In this document: piece by piece, positions 52,264-63,956 of the stretch
Layout of the letters: each line of letters starts with the position of its first letter
How positions within the stretch are numbered: the first letter of the stretch is position 1
From: Bactericera cockerelli
Lineage: Eukaryota; Arthropoda; Insecta; Hemiptera; Triozidae
Reading direction: 5' to 3'
DNA: 64,000 bases
Assembly: GCA_024516035.1 (NCBI GenBank)
Contig: CM044957.1
Span: 50,960,085 to 51,024,084, forward strand
The notes under the pieces: model-generated
The model's input: only the letters and a program-made list of their open reading frames with translations
The model's database searches: none
What the model was told of the DNA's origin: nothing
Program-made: the position numbers and the translations under genes

Positions 52264-52286
52264 GAAAGAGACAGAGAGAGAGAGGG
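52203..52286 (+). repeat. (AG)n microsatellite
   Basis: Interrupted GAGAGA runs. Confidence 0.9.
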
Positions 52287-52864
52287 CATAGGAATCTCAG
52301 TTCTGATCATGTAGGAATAAGTAATGACGAACTCATAATACCTCAAATATGTCCCCTAAAATTGGACCATCTTGTTAATTTTAACACAAAGGAGATCCCA
52401 ACAGTTTTTCTTCTTGCATGATTTGAAGGTATTGACGGTAGCCATATTGGATAGTTTGTTAAGGGGCTGACTATGACCAATGAGATATACGTTATGATGT
52501 CTTGATTACTTATTTCTCCATGTTTTTTTGTTTTAACAAAATAAATTTTATTTTATTTTGAACTGCTCTAAGCAAAGAGTTGCCAACTGACTTTTTTAAA
52601 ATAGTAAAATTTTCAACTTATTTGACGTGTTACGTTTCCTTCAATATAGAAATCTGAGCATAGTTCGTGAACGATGACCGGAGAGATAGGAGTACAGTCA
52701 GAAAACACTGGAAACAAAATGAAAGCAGAGAAACTGTGGAAATGAAAGAAGAGAAAGGAGCATGCAGACTATCAGGTACTACGTCTTTAAGTAATGCAGA
52801 AGCTCGTAGGAAGTCTCCTGGTAATCTATGATTCATCAAGGTGCTCTCTGTATTCACTCTGCTT
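52287..52864. other. Intergenic DNA, nothing recognised
   Basis: The 99-codon minus frame at 52,630-52,929 shows no known motif. Confidence 0.4.
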
Positions 52865-53160
52865 TCAAAGTTGGCGTTTATTTTTCGCAAGCTGGTTTTG
52901 CAAGAATTGAGAAAATGCTCTCTTTTCACACAAAATTAAGTTTGTTCTTCTTTTTTTGGTGTTTATTTTTAGTAAGACGTTTTGCGAGAATTGGCAGAAA
53001 AATATGCTTTTTTCAATAAATTAAATTTGTTCTTCTTTTTTGGCGTTTAACTTTCGCATGTCGGTTTTGCGAGAATTTGCAGAAAAATTTCCTTTTATAA
53101 ATAAAATTAGGTTTGTTCTTCTTTTCTGGCGTTATTTTTTGCAAGGCAGTTTTGCGTTTT
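52865..53160 (+). repeat. 85-bp minisatellite, about 3.4 copies
   Basis: 'ggcgttta' or a variant starts at 52,873, 52,958, 53,042 and 53,128; every unit has 'ttttgcgagaatt' -like text and 'tttgttcttctttt'. Confidence 0.88.
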
Positions 53161-53647
53161 GTTTTTGTTTTGAGCTACTATCTGGCTTCCATCGTTCACG
53201 ATGGTAACCAGACAGTATTCCCAGAACTTTTTTTTTCTTCACTTTTTTGATATTTGAAGGCAAGGCCATTCTATACAGACATGATGTTTAATTTTACGCA
53301 ATCTATTTTCACTCTTACTCAATCTATTTGCTTTCATGACACAATCAAAGAGAATTTAAGTCTTTGGGCGTTTCACCAACGAAACCAAAGGTAATTCCAA
53401 AAGTCTTTGCAATATTCTCTATTTCATGCTCGGGTGTACCTGGGCTTTTTTTTCTCCTGCAGCTAGCAGGTTATTACAACAGAATCTTTGATGTTGATGC
53501 TAATACAATTATATTTCATGCCACGAAGGAGAGCTTGAACAATATAATAGCGTCACCCACGTTTGCCCTCACAACTTTACCTTTACCTGGAGGATACTGT
53601 CTAGACTTTATCCTCCAGGACTCTAAGAATTGCTTTTTACATAGTAA

Positions 53648-53817
53648 GGGCCAAATTATGAAATAAGATTAGATAACTATCCTTTAAAACACCCTCTAGT
53701 GGAAATTTCAACCAATCACAGCTGATTTATATCAGCTGTGATTAGTTGAAATTTCCACTAGAAGGCTTGTTAAAGGATAGTGTATTGACTAATCTAATTC
53801 TGTTTCAGAATACGGGC
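53648..53817. repeat. Palindromic repeat family M, strong hairpin copy
   Basis: The two halves pair almost throughout: 'tctagtggaaatttcaac' and 'aatcacagctga' face their complements at 53,730-53,763. The termini are 'gggccaaattatgaaat' and 'tttcagaatacgggc'. The fold is long and pre-miRNA-like, but it is a repeat family. Confidence 0.9.
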
Positions 53818-55292
53818 TTGAATAAACTATTTATGTAACTAGATATATAAAAAAAAAATCCAAATACAATGCGAAAGTCAGACCAAAAGACAATACCACA
53901 AGCATCCATAACATGGTTGGCTTTAGGAAAGGTATCCAGATGTAAAATGTGGAAGTGGATGTAGAAGTGGCAGAACCAAACAACCTCAGCCATGAGGAAG
54001 AAGTTGAACAATACCAACCCCAAGTAGATTTGGGAAAAGGCAAACTGAAAGAAGAAAGGCATTCAGGGATACCAGCAAAATTGTCGGGAGTCTACCTTAT
54101 AAAGATGCGGTTGGATAACCAGTGATCTACTGTTAATATACCATTACCATTATTTGTTATTAATGTATCTGAGATTTAGAGCGAAAAAATATATATTATA
54201 TTATTTTTTTTAAACGTGGTGTCATTTAAATATGACTAGGATAATAATATTATTTTTTTGTTTACAAAGAAAACAATTCTTTCGGAGACTCTGTTTGTGG
54301 AAGAAATGTATCACTTTTGTGTAAATGTATCCAGGTTCCTCTACAATGTATTGTATGTTATAGTGAAGTGTAGAATGTTTGGGTGTGTAATCTCAACATT
54401 TGAACATTGCTCACGACAGCAGATGCAGTCAGTCTCACTTACATCACCTCCTCCTCTTTCTCTCTCTTTTCTTTCATTTTCCATCTTTAATTTTCATTAT
54501 TTACTACTGTTCTTCAGTCTGCGTTTCTGTTTCATGCAGTATTTATCACTTCCTCCTCTTTCCTTCAGTTCTCATTTTCTCTCACGTTCTATCTTTGTGT
54601 TTCTTATTTCTATTCATCATTGTCATTTTCTTTACAATATTTACTTCTTTTCTCTTGCTTGCTTTTGTTTGCCGTTTGTTTTGTTTTGTCTACTCTGTCG
54701 GATGGTTTTGTTTTGTTGTCTGCATTGTTTTTTTGCTATCTTTATGTTTTTATTGTCCTTCACTAAAACAATCTCGGTTTTCAATACATATTTTATTCTT
54801 TTTCAAATTTTCTGTACTTCCTCTTTGTAGCAATTCTGGCTTGTCTCTCTGCGCATTGTAATTATTATAAGAATGACGGGCCATTCCAGTTTTACACCCT
54901 TAATATAACTTCATTTATTTATTTTTGAATACAATTCGTGTTATTTTGTACTGTATTTAATTTACTGTAAAAAAAGTTTCATACACCACTAAATGCTGTA
55001 TCATGGCTACGAAATAAGAAATACTCATTACACAGTGAAACACCCATCTTTACAAAAAGGAAGAAGAATAAACAAGAAAAAATAAATTGTACACTTAATT
55101 CTTCTTGAAACTCCCTGTATGAATGAGTTGGTCCACACTCGCGGGGCCCATGAGACTTCCTGTATTGTAATTAATATCTATTATCAACATAATGAATTTA
55201 TTTCCACACTGACTCTCCTTTATAGTGAAGCCCGTAAGCCCCTTGGGTGGAAAGCTGCTGGATTAGAGAGCACGCATTCGATGGTTATACAG
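53818..55292. other. AT-rich intergenic DNA with pyrimidine-rich stretch
   Basis: Frames of 153-190 codons at 54,258-54,861 are Phe/Leu/Ser/Cys-rich and overlap in two frames over T/C-rich sequence; I do not call them genes. A family E tail fragment ('tatcatggctacgaa') lies near 54,998. Confidence 0.45.
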
Positions 55293-55680
55293 AATGTATA
55301 ATGGACTGTATAATATAGTATGTAGTGCACTTATGGAATGTAGTGGACTGTATAATATGGAATGTAGTGGACTGTATTATATGGAATGTAGTGGACTGTA
55401 TTATATGGAATGTAGTGGACTGTATAATATGGAATGTAGTGGACTGTATTATATGGAATGTAGTGGACTGTATAATATGGAATGTAGTGTGCTGTATAAT
55501 ATGAAATAAAGTGGACTGTACAATATGTGATGTAGTGGACTGTATCATATGGAATGTAGTGGACTGTATAATATGGAATGTAGTGGACTGTACAATATGT
55601 GATGTATTTGACTGTATTATAATGGAATGTAGTGAACTGTATAATATGGAATGTAGTGGACTGTATAATATGTAATGCAC
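55293..55680. repeat. 24-bp minisatellite, about 16 copies
   Basis: The unit is 'ggaatgtagtggactgtata' plus 'atat'. The 24-bp period keeps an 8-residue repeat open on both strands (for example 55,294-55,509 plus, 55,285-55,680 minus). Not a gene. Confidence 0.95.
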
Positions 55681-56183
55681 CTAGTATTGAAAGTAAAGTT
55701 ATGTATCATAATATTAATATTACCGTCGGTCGATGTAATTGCAAAGAAGTGCACTATACATTGTACTATGTTTTGATACGTTTCATGCTAATTTTAGATT
55801 TATTAAATTAATATTTGAAACTTGTATCATCCAGTGCACCGAACTGTAAACACACATAAATCGAAGACAATTAATAACAATTTGATTAAAAATGGTTAGT
55901 CATTAAATACTATATGTTTTATCTATTTTTATTTTCTAGAAATCTGTTCAAACTTTGCAGTAACCTTGGTTATTAATCAATATAGGTCGATTTTTTTTCT
56001 TAAAAATTAACAGTGGTAATCCTAACAGCAAAATAGGTTTAGATTTGACTTCTCTTTCTGAAATCGATCGATCAAGTGATCAATCGTTCCCTTGCTACTG
56101 CAAAACCCAAGAATACAAACATTTTCTCTTTTTTTCTCTCGCTGCATTCATTTCCAACATTTTTCTCTCCGACTTACCAAGCT

Positions 56184-57065
56184 TACCAAGCTCCTGTAAT
56201 ATTTTCCTGGATTATTTTTTCATTTCACCCAAGTTATATTTCTTTCCTGTTTTGCTTTTAATTCCAGTTATTCTTATTTACTATCATATTAAAAAATTAT
56301 AAAATCTTCATACCCACCTCAGTAGCTTGATAAGGCAGTGGAGTTTTATGTAACCTGGAGGTCGGTGGTTCAAGTCCCAAGTTCAGCAAAGATTTAGTAC
56401 AGCGAGTTTCAGTAGTTGTGACATCACGAAAGTGATCAACACAAATATGATATTTTTTTATATATTTTTTTTTATAGGTATTTCTTTACTGTATTGCTTT
56501 TAATTCTCATTATTCTTTTTTATTATACAATTAATAATAATAACTTCATATTTATCCTGAGCATGAGGATAATGCTCCCACAATTTTCAGCGCCTACGAA
56601 AAGACCGCACGATATCAGTGGTAAGATACTCGCTTGTCGCTTGCCCTTTAGGTTTGTATTATTGGGTTTTGCAGTAGCAAGAGACGAGACCTGTACCTGT
56701 GTTGACCCATTTTAGTGTTGTATGTGTGTAATGTATGTGCTTGCTGGCTTGGTGCAGCTGGTGTAAACCCGCGGTACGGCCATGCCTAAGTTCATTTGTG
56801 TCCACTTGCGGAGTACGTGATATCAGCTAGTTCTGTTATAACATCATGTTCACCCGCTGCTCTTGTGTTAGATAGGAATTCACACCCTACAGTCAATCCA
56901 CAAAACCACTAAATGTTTGGGTTCGAACCTCGATAGCTGTATCTGCTCCAGCCTTACATACAACATAGCAAGTTTCTAAGCTGCAGGCGGGGCCGGTGCT
57001 AAGGAGCTGCGGAACTGCAGCACCTCGAGACGATCAAGAAAAAGAGAGGATTTCCTCAAGGCCTA
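56184..57065 (+). repeat. Rearranged duplication, first A-B block
   Basis: Block A (about 56,191-56,470) begins 'tgtaatattttcctggatta' and includes a family D SINE. Block B (about 56,479-57,060) includes 'atttatcctgagcatgagg', 'cagtggtaagatactcgctt' and 'gaactgcagcacctcgagac'. Both recur at 57,084-58,104. Confidence 0.88.
56317..56450 (+). mobile_element. SINE family D within block A
   Basis: 'acctcagtagcttgataagg', 'ggtcggtggttcaagtccc' and 'agtttcagtagttgtgacat'. Duplicated at 57,316-57,458. Confidence 0.82.
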
Positions 57066-57083
57066 GACAAGGCCTCAAGGCCT

Positions 57084-58104
57084 AACTTCATATTTATCCT
57101 GAACATGAGGAATATGAGGATAATGCTCCCACAATTTTCAGCGCCTACGAAAAGAGCGCACGATATCAGTGGTAAGATACTCGCTTGTCGCTTGTCCTGC
57201 AATATTTTCCTGGATTATTTTTTCATTTCACCCAAGTTATATTTCTTTCCTGTTTTGCTTTTCATTCCAGTTATTCTTATTTACTATCATATTAAAAATT
57301 ATAAAATCTTCATACCCACCTCAGTAGCTTGATCGATAAGACAGTGGACTTGTATGTAACCTGGAGGTCGGTGGTTCAAGTCCCAAGTTCAGCAAAGATT
57401 TAGTACAGCGAGTTTCAGTAGTTGTGACATCACGAAAGTGAATCAACACAAATATGATATTTTTTTTTATAGGATATTTCTTTACTGTATGCTTTTAAAT
57501 CTCATTATTCTTTTTTACTATACAATTAATAATAATAACTTCATATTTATCCTGAACATGAGGAATATGAGGATAATGCTCCCACAATTTTTCAGCGCCT
57601 ACGAAAAGAGCGCACGATATCAGTGGTAAGATACTCGCTTGTCGCTTGCCATTTAGGTTTGTATTAATTGGTTTTGCAGTAGCAAGAGACGAGACCTGTA
57701 CCTGTGTTGACCCATTTTAGTGTTGTATGTGTGTAATGTGTGTGCTTGCTGGCTTGGTGAAGCTGGTGTGAACCCGCGGTACGGCCATGCCTAAGTTCAT
57801 TCGTGTCCACTTGCGGAGTACGTGATATCAGCTAGTTTGTTATCAGTCAGTCAGTACAGTTGTACTAGATGTAATGACAGATTATAACATCATGTATCAC
57901 CCGTTGTTTTGTGTTACATAGGAATTCACACCCTACAGTCAATCCACAAAACCACTAAATGTTTGGGTTCGAACCTCGATACTGTATCTGCTTCAGCCTT
58001 ACATACAACATAGCAAGTTTCTAACTGCAGGCGTGGCCGGTGCTTAGGAGCTGCGGAACTGCAGCACCTCGAGACGAACAAGAAAAAGAGAGGATTTCCT
58101 CAAG
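57084..58104 (+). repeat. Rearranged duplication, B'-A-B block
   Basis: A partial B (57,084-57,196) joins directly to a second A (57,197-57,465) and a second B (57,470-58,104). The join 'cgcttgtcctgcaatatt' is where B and A meet. The second B has a small extra segment ('cagtcagtcagtacagttgt'). Confidence 0.88.
57316..57458 (+). mobile_element. SINE family D within second block A
   Basis: Same SINE as 56,317-56,450, with the full 'agcttgatcgataagacagt' head. Confidence 0.82.
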
Positions 58105-58569
58105 TCTAGATCGCACACACTGAAAATTATCACATATTTCTGGAATAGCTAATGGATAATTGTTATGACTGGTTTGGTAAAGACACTCTAACTCTTGAGA
58201 CACTGAAAGAGCGACTCTATAATTTTCATTTTAGTCTAGTTTAATGTGGCAGTACGCCCAAACATGTCCCACCGGCCGCGTCTGGTAAGCTGTATCTACT
58301 TCAGTCTTACATACAACATGCAAGTTTGTAAGCTGTATCGACTTGGCCTTAAATGCACATACCCAGAGAAAGCTGTAATTGGCATGTTATTTTTGCGAAG
58401 ACTCAAACAAACATTGGGTCAGAGGACTCAGGAGGAATAAAGTCGACTTTCTTATGCGTGAAGCTACTGTTGCTGCTATAACAGCGCGATATTTCAGGGA
58501 GTTTATCGGGTGAGCTGTTGACTTTTACCATGGCTCTGTAATGAGGAGAGACAATTTACGATGGAAGGG
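58105..58569. other. Intergenic DNA, nothing recognised
   Basis: A second partial match to block B ('ttacatacaacatgcaagtt') lies near 58,307. No gene is seen. Confidence 0.4.
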
Positions 58570-58995
58570 TAGTAGAAGTTTTAGGGAGATAGAGGGAGAG
58601 GAAGATAGAAAGAGGGAGTAAGAATGAAATTAAAGGAGAAAGGAGAAGGAGGAAGAGGGAGAAGGAGAAAGAAAGAAGGACAGAGAAAGGAAGAGAGAGT
58701 AAGGAGAAGGAGTAATAGGGAGAAGGAGGAGGGAGAAGGAGAAAGAAGGAAGGAAAGAGAAAGGAAGAGAGAGAAAAGAGAAGGAGTAAAAGGGAGAAGG
58801 AGGAAGAAGGAACGAAAGAGAAAGGAGGAGAGAGAAAGGAGAAGGAGTAAAAGGGAGAAGGAGGAAGATTTAGAGGAATTAGGAGGGAGAAAGGATAGAG
58901 TAAGGAGAAGGAGTAGGAGGGAGAAAAGAGGAGAGAAGGGAAAGGAGAAGAAGGGAGAAGGAATAAGGAGTAAGGAGCGAGAAAGAAGAAGCAGA
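58570..58995 (+). repeat. Purine-rich GGAGAAGGA minisatellite
   Basis: The units 'aggagaaggagtaaaaggga' and 'gaaggagg' recur irregularly. The Arg/Lys/Glu-rich 125-codon frame is an artefact of a stop-poor purine strand. Confidence 0.9.
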
Positions 58996-59084
58996 CTCTG
59001 ATCTTGACCTTGACTTTGACCTTGAGTCCCTCCCCTCTAGAGCGATAACGACTAGGAATCTTGTTGAACCACGGAAGTCAAGTG

Positions 59085-59300
59085 TGCACTGGTAGTTAAG
59101 TGGTTAACGCGCTAGTCTGGTAATCCAGGTAGCGTAGGGATCCGCTGGATCAAATCCCACCCAGTAGATGAATTTTTCCTCATTAATTTGAAATTGTGAC
59201 CACATAATAATAAGACTGAGCGTTAGGTGGTAGAAAATGCTTTGAGGAATAACCTCGCCTGGTGGTTACCTTCAACCAAAGAGTATTATTATTATAGCTT
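59085..59300 (+). mobile_element. Chimeric SINE: C head, A piece, F tail
   Basis: The family C head ('gcgctagtctggtaatccag') runs into 'gaccacataataataag' of family A and then the family F tail 'gcctggtggttaccttcaac', ending in ATT repeats. Confidence 0.8.
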
Positions 59301-59436
59301 TGCTTCTGCTGTACAGATTAATGGCTGCTAATGTACTTCCTGTCATGGTACCCACTTAAAAATTTCTCTCTGTCTTTTGGATTTCTTCCTCCTTCTCTTC
59401 CTTTTCCTATATCTTTATCTTTTTCTTTTTTTACCC

Positions 59437-59463
59437 CTAACTCTCTCTCTCTCTCTCTCTATT

Positions 59464-59498
<35 letters not shown>

Positions 59499-59895
59499 AT
59501 ACCCTGATTTAATCATTTTTTGTGGTTTATTTACTTTTTGTCCTTTTCTTTTCCCTCTCTCTTTTTTCTCTCTTTCTACATAAAGTGATAGAGAGAGAAA
59601 GACTGAGACAGAGAAAGAAAGAGAGTAATAGAAGAAATACACAGAGAAGAAATAGAGCGAAATATTGGATAGTGCTATAAAGACAGATAAAAAGAAAGGA
59701 AGAGAAAGATAAAGACACAAGAAGATTGGGAGCTAGAGAGAAAGATAAAGAGAGAGAGAGAGAGATAATGAAAGAGAGAAAGAGAGAGAGAAAAAAAGAG
59801 AAAGAGAGAGATAATGAAAGAAAGAGAGAGAAATAGAGAGAGAAAGAGAGAGAGAGAGAAAGAAAGAGAGAGAGAGAGAAAGAGAGAGAGACAGC
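59437..59895. repeat. CT-rich then GA-rich microsatellites
   Basis: A (CT)n run (59,437-59,500) is followed by GA-rich sequence (59,585-59,895), forming a loose inverted arrangement. Confidence 0.9.
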
Positions 59896-60537
59896 GGAAG
59901 CCCTGTAAGTAGGGAGTAAAGAATTTTCAATTAACGCGAGAAGATAAAAGCCCCGCTTAGAAAGGATACCTCCTGAAACTAACCGAGGTGATAAAACTTT
60001 AATAGCGAGAAATTGGCACCGAAACCTTTGAACATCAGTGCGGTATTACTTCCGATAATATCGAAGTACTTTGAATTAATCCTGCCATTCGATCCTAAAA
60101 AAATAATAATAATTGAATAGGTTTATGAACTTCATTTCCATCAAATAATACCCCAAATAATACACTTCCATCAAATAATACATAATAACTACAACCTAAG
60201 CTAAAGTTAACTCATTGAGAATCTCGCTAGCTCGAATAACCGATATAGGTCGAAAATCCCGAATTCTTCGGCCCTTAAACTTCGCCCCTTATTCGATATC
60301 CCGAAATCACCTATCTGTCCCTTGAATTTTGAGTTACTGATATTTTTTTTTTATTTTTTTTTTTTACTATATTTTTTTTTCTCTCAAAACAATCATCAAC
60401 AAAAACTTAATAAGAAGAAATCAAAAAAAAAAACTTAGAAGTATGTACAAAAAATAAAATATATTAATTTTTAATCACAATTGTTTTGTGATCCGGGGCG
60501 AAGTTAATGCCTTAGGCATTCTCTGCCACTTAAACCT
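59896..60537. other. AT-rich intergenic DNA
   Basis: A short duplicated phrase ('cttccatcaaataatac') lies at 60,137-60,182. Otherwise nothing is recognised. Confidence 0.4.
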
Positions 60538-60574
60538 GTTTATCTGATATCGGAATTGTCCTCATTTCTTTGTT

Positions 60575-60740
60575 GTAAAATGATTTTTTTTGCTCCGATA
60601 ACTATAATTTTTTTTTTTTATGTAGGTACCTACATTTCGTAATCCACAGATCAACTTTCGTTTATTACAGATAGTACACTATGTCAGATTTGAACCAACC
60701 GTGAGGGAGTGTTGTGTCCATAATTGTCATTGTATATCTA
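60575..60740 (+). repeat. Decayed hairpin-ended repeat fragment
   Basis: 'tttttttgctccgata' near 60,583 and 'tgttgtgtccataattgtca' near 60,711 match inner and outer parts of the family; most of the middle is missing. Confidence 0.5.
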
Positions 60741-60799
60741 TAGGTATATTTATGTATTTTTTCACGCCAGGGGATGGTAGGTGTGGTGAACAATATTGC

Positions 60800-60895
60800 T
60801 GTTCCCAAGCTAATTGAAACCACTAGACTTGTAATCCAGGTATCCTGGGCATGCGTTGGTTCGGATCCGGACCAACGCATGATTGTTTCCTTTTC
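60800..60895 (+). mobile_element. SINE family C, diverged
   Basis: 'ctagacttgtaatccaggta' and 'cgttggttcggatccggacc' with 'aacgcatgattgtttcc' follow the family C order. Confidence 0.6.
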
Positions 60896-60914
60896 TGAAA
60901 AAAAAAAATATTAC

Positions 60915-61455
60915 ATGGCATCCCATCACACCACTGCCTGTCCCATCACGACACTGCATGTCCCATCAGAACACTGCATGTTACATCACAACACTGAATG
61001 TCCCATCACAACACTGCATGTCACATCACACCACTTCCTATCCCATTCCAACACTGCCTGTCTCATTACAACCCTGCATGTCCCATTTAACACTGTCCCA
61101 TCATACCACTGCCTGCCTCATCACACCACTTCCTATCCCATTTCAACACTGCCTGTTCCATCACACCACTGCCTGTTCCATTACACCACTGCCTATCCGA
61201 TCACACACCACTGCCTGTCGCATCACGACACTGCTTGTCCCATCATACCACTGCCTATCCCATCATACCACTGCATGTCCCATCATACCACTGCTTGTCC
61301 CATCATACCACTGCCTGTCCCATCATACCATTGCCTGTCCCATCATACCACTGCCTGTCCCATCACACCATTGCCTGTCCCGTCACAACACTGCCTATCC
61401 CATCACACCACTGAATGTACCATCATACCACTGCCTGTCCCATTACATCAATACG
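60915..61455 (+). repeat. 20-bp minisatellite, about 27 copies
   Basis: The unit is 'cccatcataccactgcctgt' with variants (acaaca, gcatg). Overlapping frames with 20-residue His/Pro/Thr-rich repeats stay open; not a gene. Confidence 0.95.
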
Positions 61456-61670
61456 AGGTAACAGCTAACACAAACACTCAGTGGACAAAGGGACCATGAG
61501 GCTACATTACATACGTGCGAGTCATCGAGAATGGCTGGAAACAAGACATCAAAGACTTTTTGAACAAAAAACTCATTAATATTATTTCAATTCAAAACAA
61601 ATTTAAAATTGTTTTAATTAAATAAAAAACAGTGTTATTATACTAACCTTTTCATCGGTGCCAACTCGAG

Positions 61671-61958
61671 CGCGCGATTAGCTCAGTGTTTAAGCACTCG
61701 CTTGACATGCGGAAGGTCCCGGGTTCGATCCCCCGTGCCGGCAAAAGTTTGTATTCTTAATTTGGTTACAGTTGTTTGTAAGAGATACCTTCCGGTGCGC
61801 TCGTGTTGACCCAGCACCTAATTGGGAAGTATTGTGTCACTTCTCGCCCATCAGAGGGGAGGCATACTACGGGATGGGCAGGCTACAACACAGACCACAA
61901 CCGTCTATATGGCTCCTGTTTCATGGCTACGAATTAAAATAGGCTGTGAAACACTCAT
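61671..61958 (+). mobile_element. tRNA-derived SINE, family E, best copy
   Basis: The head 'cgcgattagctcagtgttta' with loop TTGACAT (anticodon GAC) suggests a tRNA-Val origin; B box 'gggttcgatccc' is intact, but the acceptor ends do not pair. The body has 'ataccttccggtgcgctcgt', 'cttctcgcccatcagagg' and 'ctacgggatgggcaggctac'. Confidence 0.87.
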
Positions 61959-61984
61959 CTTTTTTTTTTTTTTTTTAAACCAAT

Positions 61985-63140
61985 TGCAGAGGTGTGATGG
62001 GACCGATTCGACCGATTTCCAAAACGAAAATTCGGAAGGTCCTTCCGAAAACAGGTCGATCAGTTTTCTTTGATCCTTATCTAAAGTTTTGGAGAGTATG
62101 ATTCATCATCAAGTAACAAAATATATTATTACTCACAATCTTTTGAGTCGCTTTCCGTCAGGATTGCGGTCTGGTCATAGTACTTGTTCAGCATTGTTAA
62201 TAGTTCAGATCATGGCTTACTGAACGATCTCAATGTGTGGGAGTCGACCAAAAAAAAAATCCAAATGGATGCGCGTGGTTTCAAGGGTTCCTCAGGGCTC
62301 TGTTTTAGGACCCCTACTGTTCTCGTTATTCATCAACGATATTCCTTCTTGTTTCTTGTCATCTCGCTTTCATTTATGCGCCGCGCCGATGACTTACAAA
62401 TCTATTACTCTTTCGATTGTTCCGAGACATACGAGGCAGCTCAAGTCATCAATAATGAAATCAAACGTGGTATCGTTACGTGGTCGAAAAACAACGGTCT
62501 TAAAATTAACTCTTCAAAAATAAAGGTACTTCTAATCAGTAGCCAACACACTCATCGGCGCATTTCTCTTCAATCTCCATTCATTCAGGTAGATGGAGGC
62601 GACATAGAGCTTGTGGAATCAGCCAAAAACCTTGGTATTATGTTTGACCGCACCCTCAGCTGGAAATTTGAAGTAAATAATAGCGGGAAAAAGGTCCTTG
62701 GGGCACTCTGGTCTTAAGGTCGTCTTAAAAAATATCTCTCGTTAAACACTAAAAAGCTTCTAATTAAATTCCATGTCTTGCTACTTTTCAAATAATGTGC
62801 CGTTTCTTATGGGAATCACTCAGGTAGAAGCGAATAGATAACAACGGGCACAAAATGCTTGCGTCCGTTTTATTTCAACGCTAGGCGTCGGGACCATATT
62901 ATGATAGAACTCTTTACCTTAACCGTCTTCAATGGTCTATAGTCGAGGACAGGAAAAAACTCCTCACTCAACTCCTACTCTACTAAGTTGTATCTTCTAA
63001 TTCTCCTACTAATCTGTTCGAAAACACTTTGGGGGGCTTGGAATGGTTCCAAGCGGCCACTTTTGCACATTGTGAACTGCGCTCACAGGAATTGTCTGCA
63101 TGAGACTTTCGACCTGTGAGGGCTCGCTGCAGATGTTTCC
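61985..63140 (+). pseudogene. Jockey/CR1-type LINE reverse transcriptase, decayed
   Basis: Across several frames the order of RT motifs can be followed. A piece like HNLLSRFPSGLRSGHST lies near 62,140-62,185. RVPQGSVLGPLLFSLFINDI lies near 62,282-62,345. RADDLQIYYSFD lies near 62,382-62,418, where the expected YADD has become RADD. LKINSSKIKVLLI and LGIMFDRTLSWKFEV lie near 62,500-62,675, and the downstream 'QNACVRF'-like region near 62,850. At least three frameshifts and several stops break it. No poly-A tail is obvious; the end near 63,140 is approximate. Confidence 0.82.
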
Positions 63141-63741
63141 ATCTGGGCGATGGGATTGCCCACCCCTCTTATTATCATGACACTGCAAGTGGGTGAGTTT
63201 CATATTTCATGAAATGCTATCAGGAGCTCTCCCGATGTTATTTTAGCAATAAATAAATTTTCGCATTTAATGCTCCGACAAATCCCGGCATTTCATTTGG
63301 CTTATTTCGTATTGTGTCACTAGGATTAACAGTACATAGCTCCGCGTATATATGTACATACATAGATTACATAGGTATTTCATCCATTTATCTATGCGTC
63401 CACACTTGAAGCTACTGAAAACATATAATAATAAAACGGAGTAGGTAGAACTTCTCACATATCTGTTTTGCCTGTTTTTTTTATACTGTTGATATACATA
63501 TTTACCTATATTTTGTTTGTTTTCGCCTGTTTAAATTGTTTGAATCTGTCATAAAGTATGGCCAGTTGACAGATAAAGTATAAAGTCGATTATCGATATG
63601 TGCTGCAATATTAACAATAATCCTGTAAAACATGTGAACCTATTGTTTAAACTAAAAAATGATTTCAAATTCCAAGTAAGGTGCTCATACACACATTAAA
63701 ATGATCATCAATATGGAAATAAAATTGTATTAACAAAACCT
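63141..63741. other. AT-rich intergenic DNA, nothing recognised
   Basis: The beginning may still belong to the LINE 3' end; no other feature is seen. Confidence 0.4.
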
Positions 63742-63915
63742 AGACCATCATCATAGGGTGACGTCATCTTGAACGATGGCTGCCAGAGAGTGGACGAATG
63801 ACTCAGCACTTCTACCACTGTCTTTACATTACAATATTGACAAGGGCCCCCGGAACCAAGCCAATGCTTGTCTACTCCCTGTTTATAGTCCCCCAGCCAG
63901 ACTGTTGGTCTACTC
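63742..63915 (-). repeat. Dispersed repeat shared with 15.5 kb
   Basis: Inverted relative of 15,498-15,745 ('agcacttctaccactgtct', 'gtctactccctgtttatagt'). Confidence 0.72.
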
Positions 63916-63928
63916 CGTGTTTACGAGT

Positions 63929-63956
63929 ATTTAATCCTGTTCGATAATTCGGGCCT
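63929..63956 (-). repeat. Palindromic repeat family M, one end
   Basis: 'ttaatcctgttcgataattc' plus 'gggcc' matches the family M terminus. Confidence 0.55.

Noticed and set aside
53648..53817. miRNA precursor
   Set aside because: The fold is strong, but the sequence belongs to a dispersed palindromic repeat family, so a MITE is the simpler reading.
54258..54861. Possible membrane protein of 153-190 residues
   Set aside because: Hydrophobic residues come from T/C-rich DNA; two overlapping frames look the same and no motif is present.
55285..55680. 131-residue frame on minus strand
   Set aside because: Translation of a 24-bp minisatellite.
58624..59001. 125-residue Arg/Lys/Glu-rich coiled-coil-like frame
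   Set aside because: Purine-rich minisatellite with few stop codons.
60774..61499. 241-residue His/Thr/Pro-rich frame
   Set aside because: Translation of a 20-bp minisatellite; alternative frame is equally open.
61671..61742. Functional tRNA-Val gene
   Set aside because: A and B boxes are good, but the acceptor ends do not pair and the sequence continues into a SINE body seen elsewhere.
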